DNA of 64,000 nucleotides from Ghiorsea bivora (GCF_000744415.1 NZ_JQLW01000007.1:124001-188000), one strand, 5' to 3'. Shown: positions 44,382-54,727, counted from the stretch's first letter. The notes: a model not told the origin generated them from the letters alone. Made by a program: numbers and translations.

Positions 44382-45620
44382 ATGACAACAGCAGATATCT
44401 TTCTTTGGTTTACCGCTGGTCTTCTTTCTTTATCCATTGCGGCTTATGTATTTGCCCGTAATAAAGCTATCCATATCGAAAACATTGAAGGTAGACTTCA
44501 TTCCCGCCCTAATTTCTTTGGTTGGTATGCCGTAAGTAAAGTGCTTACCCCTGCCCTTATGATTGGTTTTATATATTCAATTTTACATATAAGTGGCTTA
44601 GTTTCGCAACCTGAAATCTTGCTTACCATCGTCTTTATAGCTGCAATCATCAACTTCGCCATCAGCATCAAACATATCCAACGCAATTTTAGGGCAAGGC
44701 AAGCTGTTGAGAAAACATCTAAACGCTTATTTTTTATTGCTGCGTTGATTTCTGTTCTTACCACAATAGGCATTGTCTTCTCCGTACTTTTTGAAGCCAT
44801 TCGCTTTTTTAACATCATCCCACTATGGGATTTTCTTACAGGCACAACTTGGAACCCTGACACAGCATTTTTGATTGGTGCGGGGCGTGATGAAGGTGGT
44901 GCGGTGCCAGAATTTGGCTCATTACCTATTTTCGCAGGCACATTAATGATTACAGTGATTGCCATGCTGGTTGCCATCCCTGTGGGTTTGTTTGCAGCCA
45001 TTTATATGTCGGAATATGCCAGTAGCCGTGTGCGTAATATCCTAAAACCAACACTAGAAATTTTGGCGGGTATCCCCACAGTTGTTTATGGTTTCTTTGC
45101 TGCTATCACCATTAGCCCCTTGGTTGTGCAAGCTGCTGATGCTTTGGGTTTACATGCAGATTTTACCAATGCGCTTGCACCAGGGATGATTATGGGCGTG
45201 ATGATTATTCCTTTTATTTCATCACTTTCTGATGATGTGATTCGTGCAGTACCTCAACCGCTACGTGATGGTTCACTTGCACTCGGCACAACACAATCCG
45301 AAACCATTCGCCATGTGGTTTTACCGAGCGCATTTCCAGGTATTGTTGCTGCTTTCTTATTGGCAGCTTCCCGAGCCATTGGTGAAACCATGATTGTGGT
45401 CATGGCGGCAGGACTTCGCCCCAACCTTACGGCTAACCCTTTGGAAGGCGTGACAACAGTTACCGTTAAAATCGTTGAAGCATTAACAGGCGACCAAGAA
45501 TTTGACTCTGCATTTACCCTAGCAGCCTTTGCTTTGGGTTTGGTTCTTTTAACAGTCACACTAGTGCTAAATATTGGTTCTACCATCATCGTACGAAAAT
45601 TTACCCAGAGGTATGAATAA
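44382..45620 (+). CDS. pstC: Phosphate ABC transporter permease PstC
   Basis: Inner-membrane permease. At 412 residues it is longer than the E. coli form: an N-terminal extension with three membrane segments (about residues 5-25, 48-70, 76-96) precedes the standard six-helix permease core. The core has F-G-S-L-P-I-F-A-G-T-L and the EAA loop P-Q-P-L-R-D-G-S-L-A-L-G-T-T-Q-S-E-T-I. The stop abuts the pstA ATG. Cytoplasmic neighbours pstB and phoU complete the set. Confidence 0.94.
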   Translation: MTTADIFLWFTAGLLSLSIAAYVFARNKAIHIENIEGRLHSRPNFFGWYAVSKVLTPALMIGFIYSILHISGLVSQPEILLTIVFIAAIINFAISIKHIQRNFRARQAVEKTSKRLFFIAALISVLTTIGIVFSVLFEAIRFFNIIPLWDFLTGTTWNPDTAFLIGAGRDEGGAVPEFGSLPIFAGTLMITVIAMLVAIPVGLFAAIYMSEYASSRVRNILKPTLEILAGIPTVVYGFFAAITISPLVVQAADALGLHADFTNALAPGMIMGVMIIPFISSLSDDVIRAVPQPLRDGSLALGTTQSETIRHVVLPSAFPGIVAAFLLAASRAIGETMIVVMAAGLRPNLTANPLEGVTTVTVKIVEALTGDQEFDSAFTLAAFALGLVLLTVTLVLNIGSTIIVRKFTQRYE

Positions 45621-46775
45621 ATGAGCTTGTCGCCCCAATTAAAACGCCGCTATCGTGCAGATAAGCGTTTCAAACTCTATGGGCTTACAGCCATTATCTT
45701 TGCCCTTTGTTTCTTAATTTTCTTCTTTGCTGATATTATTGGCAAAGCAGCGCCTGCTTTTGAACAGGCTTATATTCAAGTGCCTGTTTCTTATAACCAA
45801 AGTATGATACACAACTACAACAAGGCGATTCCCAAGGCATACCGACGCTTGGTGAGTAAATCATTCTTGCGCACACTGGGTCAAAAGTTGGAAGCACACC
45901 CTGAACTTATGGGCACAACGCAAGAAGAATGGTCACTTGCCAATCATAGAGTTGATCAGTTCTTAAAAGGGCATGAAGGGCATGGGCTAAAGAAGAAGTA
46001 TCGTAAAAAAGTTAAGCAGATGTACCAAGATGGAAAAATTGAATTTCGCTTTAATACAAACTTTTTTACCCGTGGTGATTCCAAAATGGCTGAAAATGCA
46101 GGCGTACTTGCTGCTGCGATGGGCTCCATCATGGTCTTGCTTATCACGATTGCAGTATCTGTGCCCATTGGTGTGATGACGGCTATTTATCTGGAAGAAT
46201 TTGCGCCAGACAATAGGTTTACCCAAGCCATTGAAGTGAATATCAATAATCTTGCCGCTATTCCTTCGATTTTATATGGTTTATTAGGGCTTGCTATTTT
46301 TATCAATGTGATGGGTGTACCACGTTCCTCAGCTTTAGCGGGTGGTTTGACCCTTGCCCTGATGACGTTGCCCGTCATTATCATCAGCACCCGAGCAGCT
46401 TTGCGCTCTGTGCCACAAAGTATTCGTGATGCAGCATTTGGTTTGGGGGCATCTAGCCTTCAGGTGGTCATTCACCATGTCTTACCCTTAGCTTTCCCTG
46501 GTATTTTAACCGGTTCAATTATTGGATTAGCACAAGCTATGGGTGAAACTGCACCTTTGTTGATTGTTGGCATGATGGCGTATATACCCGATGCACCAGG
46601 AAGCATACTTGATGCAGCAACCGTATTACCTGCGCAAGTCTATACATGGTCATCTGAATCGATTCGCGCATTTGAAGAGCGCACAGCAGCAGGTATTTTG
46701 GTGCTTTTAACCGTATTATTAAGTTTAAATGCGTTAGCCGTGTATTTGCGCAAAAAGTTTGAAGTGAGGTGGTAA
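45621..46775 (+). CDS. pstA: Phosphate ABC transporter permease PstA (extended form)
   Basis: Second inner-membrane permease of the phosphate transporter. The 384-residue protein has one membrane helix (about residues 20-42) and then about 120 residues of charged, extracytoplasmic sequence before the permease core, the DUF3333-type insert known in many proteobacterial PstA proteins. The core carries the EAA-like loop V-P-Q-S-I-R-D-A-A-F-G-L-G-A. PstB starts 6 bp downstream. Confidence 0.93.
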   Translation: MSLSPQLKRRYRADKRFKLYGLTAIIFALCFLIFFFADIIGKAAPAFEQAYIQVPVSYNQSMIHNYNKAIPKAYRRLVSKSFLRTLGQKLEAHPELMGTTQEEWSLANHRVDQFLKGHEGHGLKKKYRKKVKQMYQDGKIEFRFNTNFFTRGDSKMAENAGVLAAAMGSIMVLLITIAVSVPIGVMTAIYLEEFAPDNRFTQAIEVNINNLAAIPSILYGLLGLAIFINVMGVPRSSALAGGLTLALMTLPVIIISTRAALRSVPQSIRDAAFGLGASSLQVVIHHVLPLAFPGILTGSIIGLAQAMGETAPLLIVGMMAYIPDAPGSILDAATVLPAQVYTWSSESIRAFEERTAAGILVLLTVLLSLNALAVYLRKKFEVRW

Positions 46776-46781
46776 GCCCCT

Positions 46782-47540
46782 ATGAGTAAACCTAAAATTA
46801 GTGTGTCCGATCTAAAGCTTTGGTATGGCAACCATGAGACTTTGCATGGTATAGATGTTGATTTTGAAGCGAAAAAAGTGACAGCCCTTATTGGACCATC
46901 AGGATGTGGTAAATCAACCCTACTAAGATGTCTTAACCGTATGAACGATAGGATTGTGGATTGCCGTATTGAAGGTAGTGTGCTTTTGGATGGCAAAGAT
47001 ATTAATGCCCCTGATGTCGATGTGGTGCAACTTCGTACCCATGTTGGCATGGTATTCCAAAAGCCCAACCCTTTCCCCAAAAGCATCTATGAAAATATTA
47101 TTTATGCGCCTAAAATTCACGGTATGGTGGATAAAGATGGCATGGACGAGCTGGTGGAAACCGCGCTTCGCAAAGCCAGCATATGGGATGAAGTCAAAGA
47201 TAAACTGCATGAACCAGGCACTGCGCTTTCAGGTGGGCAACAACAGCGTCTTTGCATTGCTCGCACCATCGCGGTTAAACCTGATGTGATTTTAATGGAT
47301 GAACCCTGCTCAGCACTTGACCCTATCGCTACAGCAAAAATTGAAGAGCTGATTGATGAACTCAAACAAGATTTTACCATCATTATGGTAACCCACAATA
47401 TGCAACAAGCTGCGCGTGTATCCGATAACACAGCCTTCTTTTATATGGGTAATTTGATTGAGTTTGGTGAAACATCAACATTATTTAGTCAACCCCAACA
47501 ACAACAAACAGAAGACTATATTACGGGTCGATTTGGTTAG
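46782..47540 (+). CDS. pstB: Phosphate ABC transporter ATPase PstB
   Basis: ATPase of the phosphate transporter. The 252-residue protein has Walker [10 protein letters not shown] (about 38-46), signature [13 protein letters not shown] and Walker [13 protein letters not shown]. Order pstSCAB-phoU matches the classical Pho operon. PhoU starts 9 bp later. Confidence 0.97.
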   Translation: MSKPKISVSDLKLWYGNHETLHGIDVDFEAKKVTALIGPSGCGKSTLLRCLNRMNDRIVDCRIEGSVLLDGKDINAPDVDVVQLRTHVGMVFQKPNPFPKSIYENIIYAPKIHGMVDKDGMDELVETALRKASIWDEVKDKLHEPGTALSGGQQQRLCIARTIAVKPDVILMDEPCSALDPIATAKIEELIDELKQDFTIIMVTHNMQQAARVSDNTAFFYMGNLIEFGETSTLFSQPQQQQTEDYITGRFG

Positions 47541-47549
47541 GAGATAACG

Positions 47550-48248
47550 ATGCCACATACACTTAGCCGCTTTGATGATGAACTCAATGAGTTACACCAA
47601 CTTATCAACACCATGTTTAAAATTACGCGGAAAAACATTAAACAAAGTCTAGCTTCAATTTTTGAAGTTGATGCTGAAATGGCAAAACGCGTGATTGAGC
47701 GGGATGATGTGGTCAATACCTTAGAGCTTAGAATTGATGAGCTTGCACGTACATTGATTATCCAATTTCAACCTGCTGCATCCGATTTACGTACAGTCTT
47801 TTCTGCAACAAAAATTGTCACTGACCTTGAACGCATGAGTGACTTGGCAACAAAATTAGCGAAAAATGCTTTAGAAATGGATGGTTTTATTCCTAGGAAA
47901 TCAACCTCTGTGCCTATTATGCGTGAGATTTTACTCACACAAGTCAAAAATACGCGAAAAGCCTTTATTAATCAGGATGTCCTTTTGGCTAAAAAAGTTA
48001 TTGAGCAAGACAAACTGCTTGATGATTCGTATGAAAATTGCCAGCGCGTGCTACTCACACGTATGGCTGAAGACCCTGCAAGCATCAGCCACTCTATTGC
48101 TTTAACCAATATTGCTAAAGTCATTGAGCGTATTGGTGACCATACTGTCAATATTGCCGAAATGGTCATTTATGCATCAAGTTCACATGAAGTTCGCCAT
48201 TTAAGCATAGAAGAACTCAATGATGTGCTTGATGATGAAGATGAATAA
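47550..48248 (+). CDS. phoU: PhoU phosphate-signalling protein, copy 1
   Basis: PhoU connects the Pst transporter with PhoR and represses the Pho regulon under phosphate-rich conditions. The 232-residue protein consists of two three-helix bundles with the metal-binding E-x-x-x-D patterns (E-R-D-D-V-V-N-T-L-E and E-R-I-G-D-H-T-V-N-I-A). It is the last gene of pstSCAB-phoU. A second, more typical PhoU gene is 128 bp downstream. The two copies are about equally long but clearly divergent. Confidence 0.93.
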   Translation: MPHTLSRFDDELNELHQLINTMFKITRKNIKQSLASIFEVDAEMAKRVIERDDVVNTLELRIDELARTLIIQFQPAASDLRTVFSATKIVTDLERMSDLATKLAKNALEMDGFIPRKSTSVPIMREILLTQVKNTRKAFINQDVLLAKKVIEQDKLLDDSYENCQRVLLTRMAEDPASISHSIALTNIAKVIERIGDHTVNIAEMVIYASSSHEVRHLSIEELNDVLDDEDE

Positions 48249-48376
48249 ACAAATTTGACGCATACTTTTTCACCACAAATGATTTGTAAGTTATATCACA
48301 AGCTATTGATTATACTTGCTTTTATATTTGCTATGAATTAAAAAGTCGTGCTACTACTTTCAATAAAGGAACAAAC

Positions 48377-49075
48377 ATGCCATTACATACCATGAAACGC
48401 TTTGATGAAGAGCTTGATGAATTAAAGACACATATTCTTGCTATGGGTGGCTTGGTGGAGCGTGCGATCGAAAATGCTGTGAAATCCATGCTTGAACAAA
48501 ATGAAGAACTTGCACTTAAAACCTTAGAGCGCGACAAAGCAATCAATGCCTTGGAAGTTCAGTGTGATGAAATGACCCGCGAAATATTGGTGCGTAGGCA
48601 GCCTGCAGCGGGTGATTTACGTTTTATCATGGGTATTATCAAGTTGGTCACAGACTTAGAACGTATGGGTGATTTAGCTTCAGGCATCGCACAAGGCATG
48701 TTACGTGCGGAAGAAAACCCACCAAGAAACTTCTCCAACCTTGATATTATGGGTGAAAAAGTGGTGCGCCAAGTTAAACGCGCTTTGGATGCTTTTTCTC
48801 GGGGTGACACCGAACTTGCCATGCTTGTCATCGAAAAAGATGCAGGTATTGATATTTTATATAAACGTATGTATCGAGAAATGTTAACCTATATGATGGA
48901 AGACCCCAGAGTGATTGGTTCATCGATCATTTTATCAAACGTAGCAAAAAATCTTGAGCGTATTGCCGATCATGCGACAAATATTGCAGAAATGGTCATT
49001 TACATGGAACGTGGTCATGATATTCGTCATGTGGATCATGAAGCTGCAGCTCGTTTGCTTTCAGGCGAAGAATAA
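48377..49075 (+). CDS. phoU: PhoU phosphate-signalling protein, copy 2
   Basis: A second PhoU of 232 residues. It matches the E. coli-like form better: F-D-E-E-L-D-E-L-K-T-H-I-L-A-M-G-G-L-V-E near the start, R-Q-P-A-A-G-D-L-R-F in the middle and E-R-I-A-D-H-A-T-N-I-A-E-M-V-I-Y near the end. The 128-bp gap before it, with an own ribosome binding site, has no visible PHO box, so its transcription may not depend on PhoB. It converges with gluQRS at a distance of 4 bp. Confidence 0.93.
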   Translation: MPLHTMKRFDEELDELKTHILAMGGLVERAIENAVKSMLEQNEELALKTLERDKAINALEVQCDEMTREILVRRQPAAGDLRFIMGIIKLVTDLERMGDLASGIAQGMLRAEENPPRNFSNLDIMGEKVVRQVKRALDAFSRGDTELAMLVIEKDAGIDILYKRMYREMLTYMMEDPRVIGSSIILSNVAKNLERIADHATNIAEMVIYMERGHDIRHVDHEAAARLLSGEE

Positions 49076-49079
49076 AACT

Positions 49080-49919
49080 TTAAAAACCTAACGATTGACG
49101 TATTTGTTTGGCTGTCACTCCACTATCACGCAAACTTTTTAAAGTTGGGGATGCCTTACTTTTGGCTAAACGTGTACCTTCTTGATTGGTAATCAGCTTA
49201 TGATGCAAATATGCAGGAGAATCATAACCCAGTAAAAGCTGTAATACACGGTGAACTGGGGTGCTACTGCGTAAGTCTTCGCCGCGTATGACATGGCTTA
49301 TACCTTGTATTGCATCATCAACCACCACACACAAATGATAACTAAAGCGAATATCTTTTCGCCCAATAATCACATCACCAATATCGAGCACCTTAAAATT
49401 TTGGGCAACACCTTGTGTATCATACCAGACACAATATTGCCCTATCATTTCCGACACCACAGCGGCATTCAAGCGCCAAGCATACGTTTGCTCCAACATC
49501 TTCTGCTGCCGTTGTTGCATAGCCAAGAGTTTGCATGTGCCAGGGTAAACATCTAAACGCTGATGCAATGTATTCAGCTTACTTTCACTTTGCGCATGTA
49601 AAGCTGCATCCACTTGTTTTCGTGTACAAAAACATGGGTACAACACTTCCATATCTATCAATTGCTGCAAAACCTTTTCGTACAAAGCTAAGCGCTGTTG
49701 TTGAAATGACACCGCATGAAAATGGATACCTAACCATGCCAAATCATGCTGCAGTTGTTCTGTATGTGTTGGTTTACAACGTGTGAAATCAATATCCTCT
49801 ACACGCAATAAAAGCTGTGTATCATGTTCTTTTGCCCATTGTTCGCATGTTAAAGCTGAATATACATTACCAAGGTGCAATAAACCCGTTGGTGATGGCG
49901 CAAAACGCGTTCGTTTCAA
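49080..49919 (-). CDS. gluQRS: Glutamyl-Q tRNA(Asp) synthetase
   Basis: Attaches glutamate to the queuosine base of tRNA-Asp. The 279-residue protein is a truncated GluRS without anticodon-binding domain: R-F-A-P-S-P-T-G-L-L-H-L-G-N (HIGH motif, about residues 5-18) and G-T-R-L-A-K-S-K-A-S (KMSKS-like, about 248-257). Zinc-binding C-F-C-T-R is present. It is the last gene of the minus-strand run from rpoZ. Length and missing C-terminal half distinguish it from GltX. Confidence 0.92.
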   Translation of the reverse strand: MKRTRFAPSPTGLLHLGNVYSALTCEQWAKEHDTQLLLRVEDIDFTRCKPTHTEQLQHDLAWLGIHFHAVSFQQQRLALYEKVLQQLIDMEVLYPCFCTRKQVDAALHAQSESKLNTLHQRLDVYPGTCKLLAMQQRQQKMLEQTYAWRLNAAVVSEMIGQYCVWYDTQGVAQNFKVLDIGDVIIGRKDIRFSYHLCVVVDDAIQGISHVIRGEDLRSSTPVHRVLQLLLGYDSPAYLHHKLITNQEGTRLAKSKASPTLKSLRDSGVTAKQIRQSLGF

Positions 49920-49927
49920 ATCTGACC

Positions 49928-51766
49928 TTAACTTGCCGATGTAGGCACAGTAAAAATCGTTTGTCCTTCTTTCACCCGCTCAGGGCGAAGCAAGGCATAA
50001 ATATCATCACCTTCTTCCAAAACCAAATCGTCATGAATAATATGCGACTGCCCATTACGCACCACCGCCAAAGGTTGTACCCCATGTGGAATCCGCACTT
50101 CACTCATCTTTAAACCAATCAGTTTAGAGCCTGGTTCAACCACTTGGGTATCAAATACCAAACGTTTACGCACAGCTTGATCATGCCAGTAACTAAACGT
50201 GTAAGGCTTGGCAAACAAACGCCTAACCTGCAACTGATGAATTAAACTACTATGTTTTTTCTCATCACCTTCTTGTAAAGTTACATACACTTCTGAAACA
50301 TGAAACTTTTCTTGTACCAAACGCGCAATATGTAAGTTATGATCAGAAGAACCTGTCATTGCTATGACGGTATCAATTTCTTCGGCATGAATCACTTCCA
50401 TATACAATGGATCCAAAGCATTACCTTGCACTGCAATAAAACCTGCATGTTTGAGGTTTCTCACCACTTCGCTATTTAAATCTAAAAAGCGAACCTCTCT
50501 ATCCTCGCTTAATAAACGCCCAAGCTCTGCACCAACTTGCCCACCACCAACAATGAGTACAGAACGATCTGAACCACCTTTCACATCCAACCAGTGACTC
50601 ATGGGTCTGGCCAAAAAACTATATATAAACACAGAGATAATAATGATGATGTATACAAGGGCTAATAAAGTTTCCGCATGTGGATTACCTGCCTCCCACA
50701 AAATCAGAGAAAACAAAGAGGTTACACCTGCTGCAACAACACCACGCGGTGCCATAAAGGCAAGAAATATCATTTGCCTATGGTTTAAATGTCCACCAAC
50801 GGATGATAACCACACCACCAAAGGACGAACAACCAATGCCAATGCCACAAAGATAAGTAAACCTTGCCATAACCAAGTTTCCATCACATAAAGGTTCAAA
50901 TTTGCAGCCAGCAATACAAACAACACAGAGATAAGCAGCATAGATAAGCTACCTTTAAAATGTTTTAAGTTTTGCAAGTCGGGTATGTCCATACGCTGCA
51001 AAACCACGCCTGAAATCAACACCGCCAACAAACCCGCTTGCGAACTGATTTGATCTGCCAAGAGAAAGATACCCCAAGAGCTGGCTAAACTGACCACCAC
51101 GCGTAATTCTACACCTTCAGCAAAGTTATGTTTGAGTCCTTTACCAAGCAACCAGCCACCAATCACACCGACAAAAGCACCCACAACAAATTTTGCCATG
51201 ATTTCTTGAAAGCTATGCAACATATCGGGGTCAGGAAGAAGCACAATTTGCAGCATCACAATCGCCAAAATTGCACCCACACCATCCACCAACATGGCTT
51301 CGCTGGTTAGAATATGACTCACTTCCCTATCCAAGCGTACCTGCCTTACAATGGGTGTAATCACGGTGGGACCACCAACAGCAACCAAAGCACCAAATAA
51401 CAAAGATATGGGCCAATCCATACCAATAAGGAAGTGCACCAACGAACCACCCAACAACATGGTTAAAACAGGGCCTACAATGACCAGTTTACCCACTGTC
51501 CAACCATGCTCTTTTAATGTTTTTAGGTTAAGATTAAGCCCACCTTCAAAAAGAATCACCGCCAAACCAAGTTCAATCAGCGTATGCATCGCACCGGCAA
51601 GCAAATCCGCACGAATCCAGTCCAAACCATAGGTACCCAATGCCATGCCCGCAATCAACCAAATAATAATGGGTGGGAACTTCAAACGTGCGGCGAGCAA
51701 CTGTGCTGCCACAGCAATTAATACTGCAATCACAAAAGCTGTGGTTGGCGTACTTTCAATCAACAT
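49928..51766 (-). CDS. Cation:proton antiporter with RCK domains (CPA family)
   Basis: A 612-residue protein with about 12 membrane segments (residues 5-395) of the Na+(K+)/H+ exchanger fold, followed by an RCK_N domain with Rossmann motif V-L-I-V-G-G-G-Q-V-G-A-E-L-G (about 410-420) and a TrkA-C domain near 530-600. It moves K+ or Na+ against protons, gated by NAD(H) or nucleotide binding to RCK. The substrate cation is not deducible. It is 8 bp upstream of gluQRS on the minus strand. Similar to KefB/CvrA types. Confidence 0.9.
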   Translation of the reverse strand: MLIESTPTTAFVIAVLIAVAAQLLAARLKFPPIIIWLIAGMALGTYGLDWIRADLLAGAMHTLIELGLAVILFEGGLNLNLKTLKEHGWTVGKLVIVGPVLTMLLGGSLVHFLIGMDWPISLLFGALVAVGGPTVITPIVRQVRLDREVSHILTSEAMLVDGVGAILAIVMLQIVLLPDPDMLHSFQEIMAKFVVGAFVGVIGGWLLGKGLKHNFAEGVELRVVVSLASSWGIFLLADQISSQAGLLAVLISGVVLQRMDIPDLQNLKHFKGSLSMLLISVLFVLLAANLNLYVMETWLWQGLLIFVALALVVRPLVVWLSSVGGHLNHRQMIFLAFMAPRGVVAAGVTSLFSLILWEAGNPHAETLLALVYIIIIISVFIYSFLARPMSHWLDVKGGSDRSVLIVGGGQVGAELGRLLSEDREVRFLDLNSEVVRNLKHAGFIAVQGNALDPLYMEVIHAEEIDTVIAMTGSSDHNLHIARLVQEKFHVSEVYVTLQEGDEKKHSSLIHQLQVRRLFAKPYTFSYWHDQAVRKRLVFDTQVVEPGSKLIGLKMSEVRIPHGVQPLAVVRNGQSHIIHDDLVLEEGDDIYALLRPERVKEGQTIFTVPTSAS

Positions 51767-51772
51767 GAAAAA

Positions 51773-52159
51773 TTATCCAATAGCCACAACACAGTCCATC
51801 TCAACTTTGGCAGCCAATGGCAATGCAGCTACAGCAACTGTAGAGCGCGCAGGTCTATGTTCACCGAGCCAGTCTGCATAAATTTGATTCACTTTGGGAA
51901 AATCATCCATGTTTTCAAGGAAAATGGTGACTTTAACAATTTGATTTAACTGACCACCCGCAGCTTCAATCACAGCCGTTAAATTCGCTACAACCTGCTT
52001 GGTTTGGTTTACCACATCATCGGCAACCATATGCCCTGATGTTGGGTCAAGCCCAATTTGTCCTGATGTATAGAGCATACCTTGATGTTTAACGGCTTGA
52101 CTATAAGCACCCACTGCTTTGGGTGCATCTTTGGTGTGTACAGTTTGCAATTGCGTCAT
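51773..52159 (-). CDS. ridA: RidA/YjgF family enamine/imine deaminase
   Basis: Hydrolyses reactive enamines such as 2-aminoacrylate. The 128-residue protein has K-D-A-P-K-A-V-G-A-Y-S-Q-A-V (about residues 10-23), S-G-Q-I-G-L-D-P and the catalytic Arg near R-P-A-R-S-T-V-A-V (about 107-115). It starts inside the SpoT stop region: its ATG (52157-52159) overlaps the spoT stop by four bases (52156-52159). Such spoT-ridA pairs are common in proteobacteria. Confidence 0.96.
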   Translation of the reverse strand: MTQLQTVHTKDAPKAVGAYSQAVKHQGMLYTSGQIGLDPTSGHMVADDVVNQTKQVVANLTAVIEAAGGQLNQIVKVTIFLENMDDFPKVNQIYADWLGEHRPARSTVAVAALPLAAKVEMDCVVAIG

Positions 52160-54327
52160 TTCTTTTTCCTTCTTATCGTTTTTTCTACAAATGTTCGGCG
52201 AATGGACTGACCTAAAGAGGCAACACTGCGGAATACCGAACCGAATCGCCCTTTCACTCGCTGACCTTGTAAAGATTCATTGTGATGTCTATGCACGCGT
52301 GACACATGAGGCAAGGCACGTAAAGCTTTAAAAATACGAGACAAATGCAGTCTATCTTCAACTTCAAGCAAGATGTACAACGATGATAAAGAACCCGGTC
52401 GTTGTTCAATTTTCAAGTCTTCAATATTTGCATTCTGCTCGGCAAGACAAGCTGTAACCAAACTGAGCGAGCCCCTTTCATTTTGACAAAAAACTTCAAT
52501 ACCCGTGTTATATAAACAAGATTCTGTTGGCTGCCAGTCTACATCTACTGATTTATCTTCTAATTTTTGTAAGACCTTACAATGGATGTCATGCACAATA
52601 AAACCATGACCAGACTCAAATACACCAGCCACACTATCGCCAGGAATTGGATAACAACAGCTGGCAGCATGCATTTTGGCTTCGGCAAAAGGTTTACGGA
52701 TAAAAGAATGTGAAATATCCTTGTTTAAATACTTAAATAGTGTACTGACCTCTAACTCACCACGGCCAACTTTTTCTTTAAGCTCCACATCATCCTTGCA
52801 ACCTGCAAACTGCAACACATCATGACGTATGGTAAAGTCACCCAAAGCATTGTGTAACATATGGCTACCCAAACGAATCGCTTCTTCCTTTTCTTGACCA
52901 CGCAACCAATACCGTATTTGCTGTTTGGCGCGTGATGTTTTTACAATTTTCAACCATTTACCCGATGGTGTTTGCTCAGGGCTGGTTAACACCTCAATTT
53001 CATCACCATTGTATAATGTTTGGCTAAATTCAGCAGGTTCGCCATTGATGCGCACACCCATACAATGGTTACCCACATCAGTATGAATGGCATAAGCAAA
53101 GTCTAAAGCTGTGCTACCCCGCGGCAAGGCAAACAAATCACCATCACGTGAAAACACATAAACTTCTTTAACAAACAAGTCCAAACGTACATTTTCAAGA
53201 AACTCACCAGGATTTTCAGCCGTGTGTAAGGTTTCTGCAAGTTGTTTTAACCATTGGAAACCTTCTAATTCGGTATCGCCACCATTCTTTGATTCATTGG
53301 CTTTATAAATCCAATGTGAAGCCACACCATCTTCAGCATAATGGTGCATGGTTTCTGTACGCACTTGCACTTCAATACGAAAATTATCAGGACCAATCAC
53401 CGCTGTATGCAACGACTGGTAACCATTGGGTTTAGGCAAAGCAATATAATCTTTAAATCGACCCGGTACTGGTCTGTATAAGCTGTGGATAATACCTAAA
53501 ACATGGTAACAAGCAGGTGTATCGTCAACAATCACCCGAAATGCCATGAAATCATAAATCTCATCAAAATCAAGACGTTTACGCTGCATTTTCTGATGCA
53601 AGCTATACATGTTTTTCATGCGCCCTTGTACTTGCGCATCAATACCTTGTCTGTGTAATGCTTCTTGGATAATACCAGCTAACCGCCTTTTGGTTTCCAC
53701 CAAGAAGTCCAGCTTGCCTTCCAGTTTTTGATGCAATGCTTGATAAGCTTCAGGCTCTGCATGTTGAAAAGATAAATCTTCCATGCGCTGTGCCACCCAA
53801 TGGATGCCAAGGCGGTGTGCCAGCGGTGCATAAATTTCCATGGTTTCAATGGCAATACGCTTGCGTTTATCTGGTCGCATAAAACCAAGTGTTTCCATGT
53901 TATGCAATCGGTCTGCCAGTTTAACCAACAATACACGCAAGTCTTTGGCGGTTGCCATAATCATTTTGCGGAAGTTTTCTGCTTTTTTATGTTCGGATGA
54001 GATAAAATGAATTTTACCCACTTTGGTAACACCATCCACCAAACGGGCGACTTCTTCACCAAAACGATTTTCAATATCTTCTAGGGTAACATGGGTGTCT
54101 TCCACCGTATCATGCAATAAACCCGTGACCACAGAGCTTACATCAAGCTTTAAATCAACAAGATTTTTTGCCACACCCAAAGGATGAATAATATACAATT
54201 CACCCGAACTACGGCGTTGCCGTGCATGGGCGTGAGCAGCAAAAACATATGCCCGATTCACCAACTCCACGTCAGCTTTGGGCATATAAGTTTTGATTTG
54301 TTCGGTTATTTCAAAAATGCGACTCAT
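52156..54327 (-). CDS. spoT: Bifunctional (p)ppGpp synthetase/hydrolase (SpoT/Rel type)
   Basis: Makes and degrades the alarmone (p)ppGpp during starvation. The 723-residue protein has an intact HD hydrolase domain (H32, H47, H72-D73 in L-L-H-D-T-V-E-D), a synthetase domain with the R-F-K-D motif typical of bifunctional enzymes and N-G-Y-Q-S-L-H-T, then TGS (about 400-460) and C-terminal ACT domains. It follows rpoZ by 48 bp, the usual proteobacterial order rpoZ-spoT-ridA. Confidence 0.96.
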   Translation of the reverse strand: MSRIFEITEQIKTYMPKADVELVNRAYVFAAHAHARQRRSSGELYIIHPLGVAKNLVDLKLDVSSVVTGLLHDTVEDTHVTLEDIENRFGEEVARLVDGVTKVGKIHFISSEHKKAENFRKMIMATAKDLRVLLVKLADRLHNMETLGFMRPDKRKRIAIETMEIYAPLAHRLGIHWVAQRMEDLSFQHAEPEAYQALHQKLEGKLDFLVETKRRLAGIIQEALHRQGIDAQVQGRMKNMYSLHQKMQRKRLDFDEIYDFMAFRVIVDDTPACYHVLGIIHSLYRPVPGRFKDYIALPKPNGYQSLHTAVIGPDNFRIEVQVRTETMHHYAEDGVASHWIYKANESKNGGDTELEGFQWLKQLAETLHTAENPGEFLENVRLDLFVKEVYVFSRDGDLFALPRGSTALDFAYAIHTDVGNHCMGVRINGEPAEFSQTLYNGDEIEVLTSPEQTPSGKWLKIVKTSRAKQQIRYWLRGQEKEEAIRLGSHMLHNALGDFTIRHDVLQFAGCKDDVELKEKVGRGELEVSTLFKYLNKDISHSFIRKPFAEAKMHAASCCYPIPGDSVAGVFESGHGFIVHDIHCKVLQKLEDKSVDVDWQPTESCLYNTGIEVFCQNERGSLSLVTACLAEQNANIEDLKIEQRPGSLSSLYILLEVEDRLHLSRIFKALRALPHVSRVHRHHNESLQGQRVKGRFGSVFRSVASLGQSIRRTFVEKTIRRKKK

Positions 54328-54375
54328 AAATGGTCAATCATCAAGTGAGAGAAAATGAGTCAGGAAAAGCGCAGG

Positions 54376-54624
54376 TTACTCAGCAATATCTTCTTGGGCT
54401 TGTGCTTGCAAACGCTCTTGCTCTTCAAGCTCAAATACATTCTCCCAAGATACATAACCTTCACCAAGCTCTTTAAGGGCTTGAACCGCAGGTTTGTGTC
54501 CTTCATCTTCAAGCACACTTGGCATACCATTTTGCAACTGGCGGGCACGACGCGCCGCTAATACAACCATTTCAAAGCGGTTAGGATAATAACGTACACA
54601 ATCTTCAATAGTAACGCGAGCCAT
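54376..54624 (-). CDS. rpoZ: RNA polymerase omega subunit
   Basis: Chaperones assembly of RNA polymerase beta-prime. The 82-residue protein starts M-A-R-V-T-I-E-D-C-V and contains N-R-F-E-M-V-V-L-A-A-R-R-A-R-Q-L (about residues 15-30), the family signature. It is the first gene of the minus-strand set rpoZ-spoT-ridA-antiporter-gluQRS. Confidence 0.96.
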   Translation of the reverse strand: MARVTIEDCVRYYPNRFEMVVLAARRARQLQNGMPSVLEDEGHKPAVQALKELGEGYVSWENVFELEEQERLQAQAQEDIAE

Positions 54625-54727
54625 GATAAGACCTCCAAAGGGAATGAGGCAAAGGTATCAAATCAAATTTGATTGTCATGCCTTTTATTTTTCCGCTAGT
54701 CTTTTGTCGATTTTAAAGGTGTAAACA

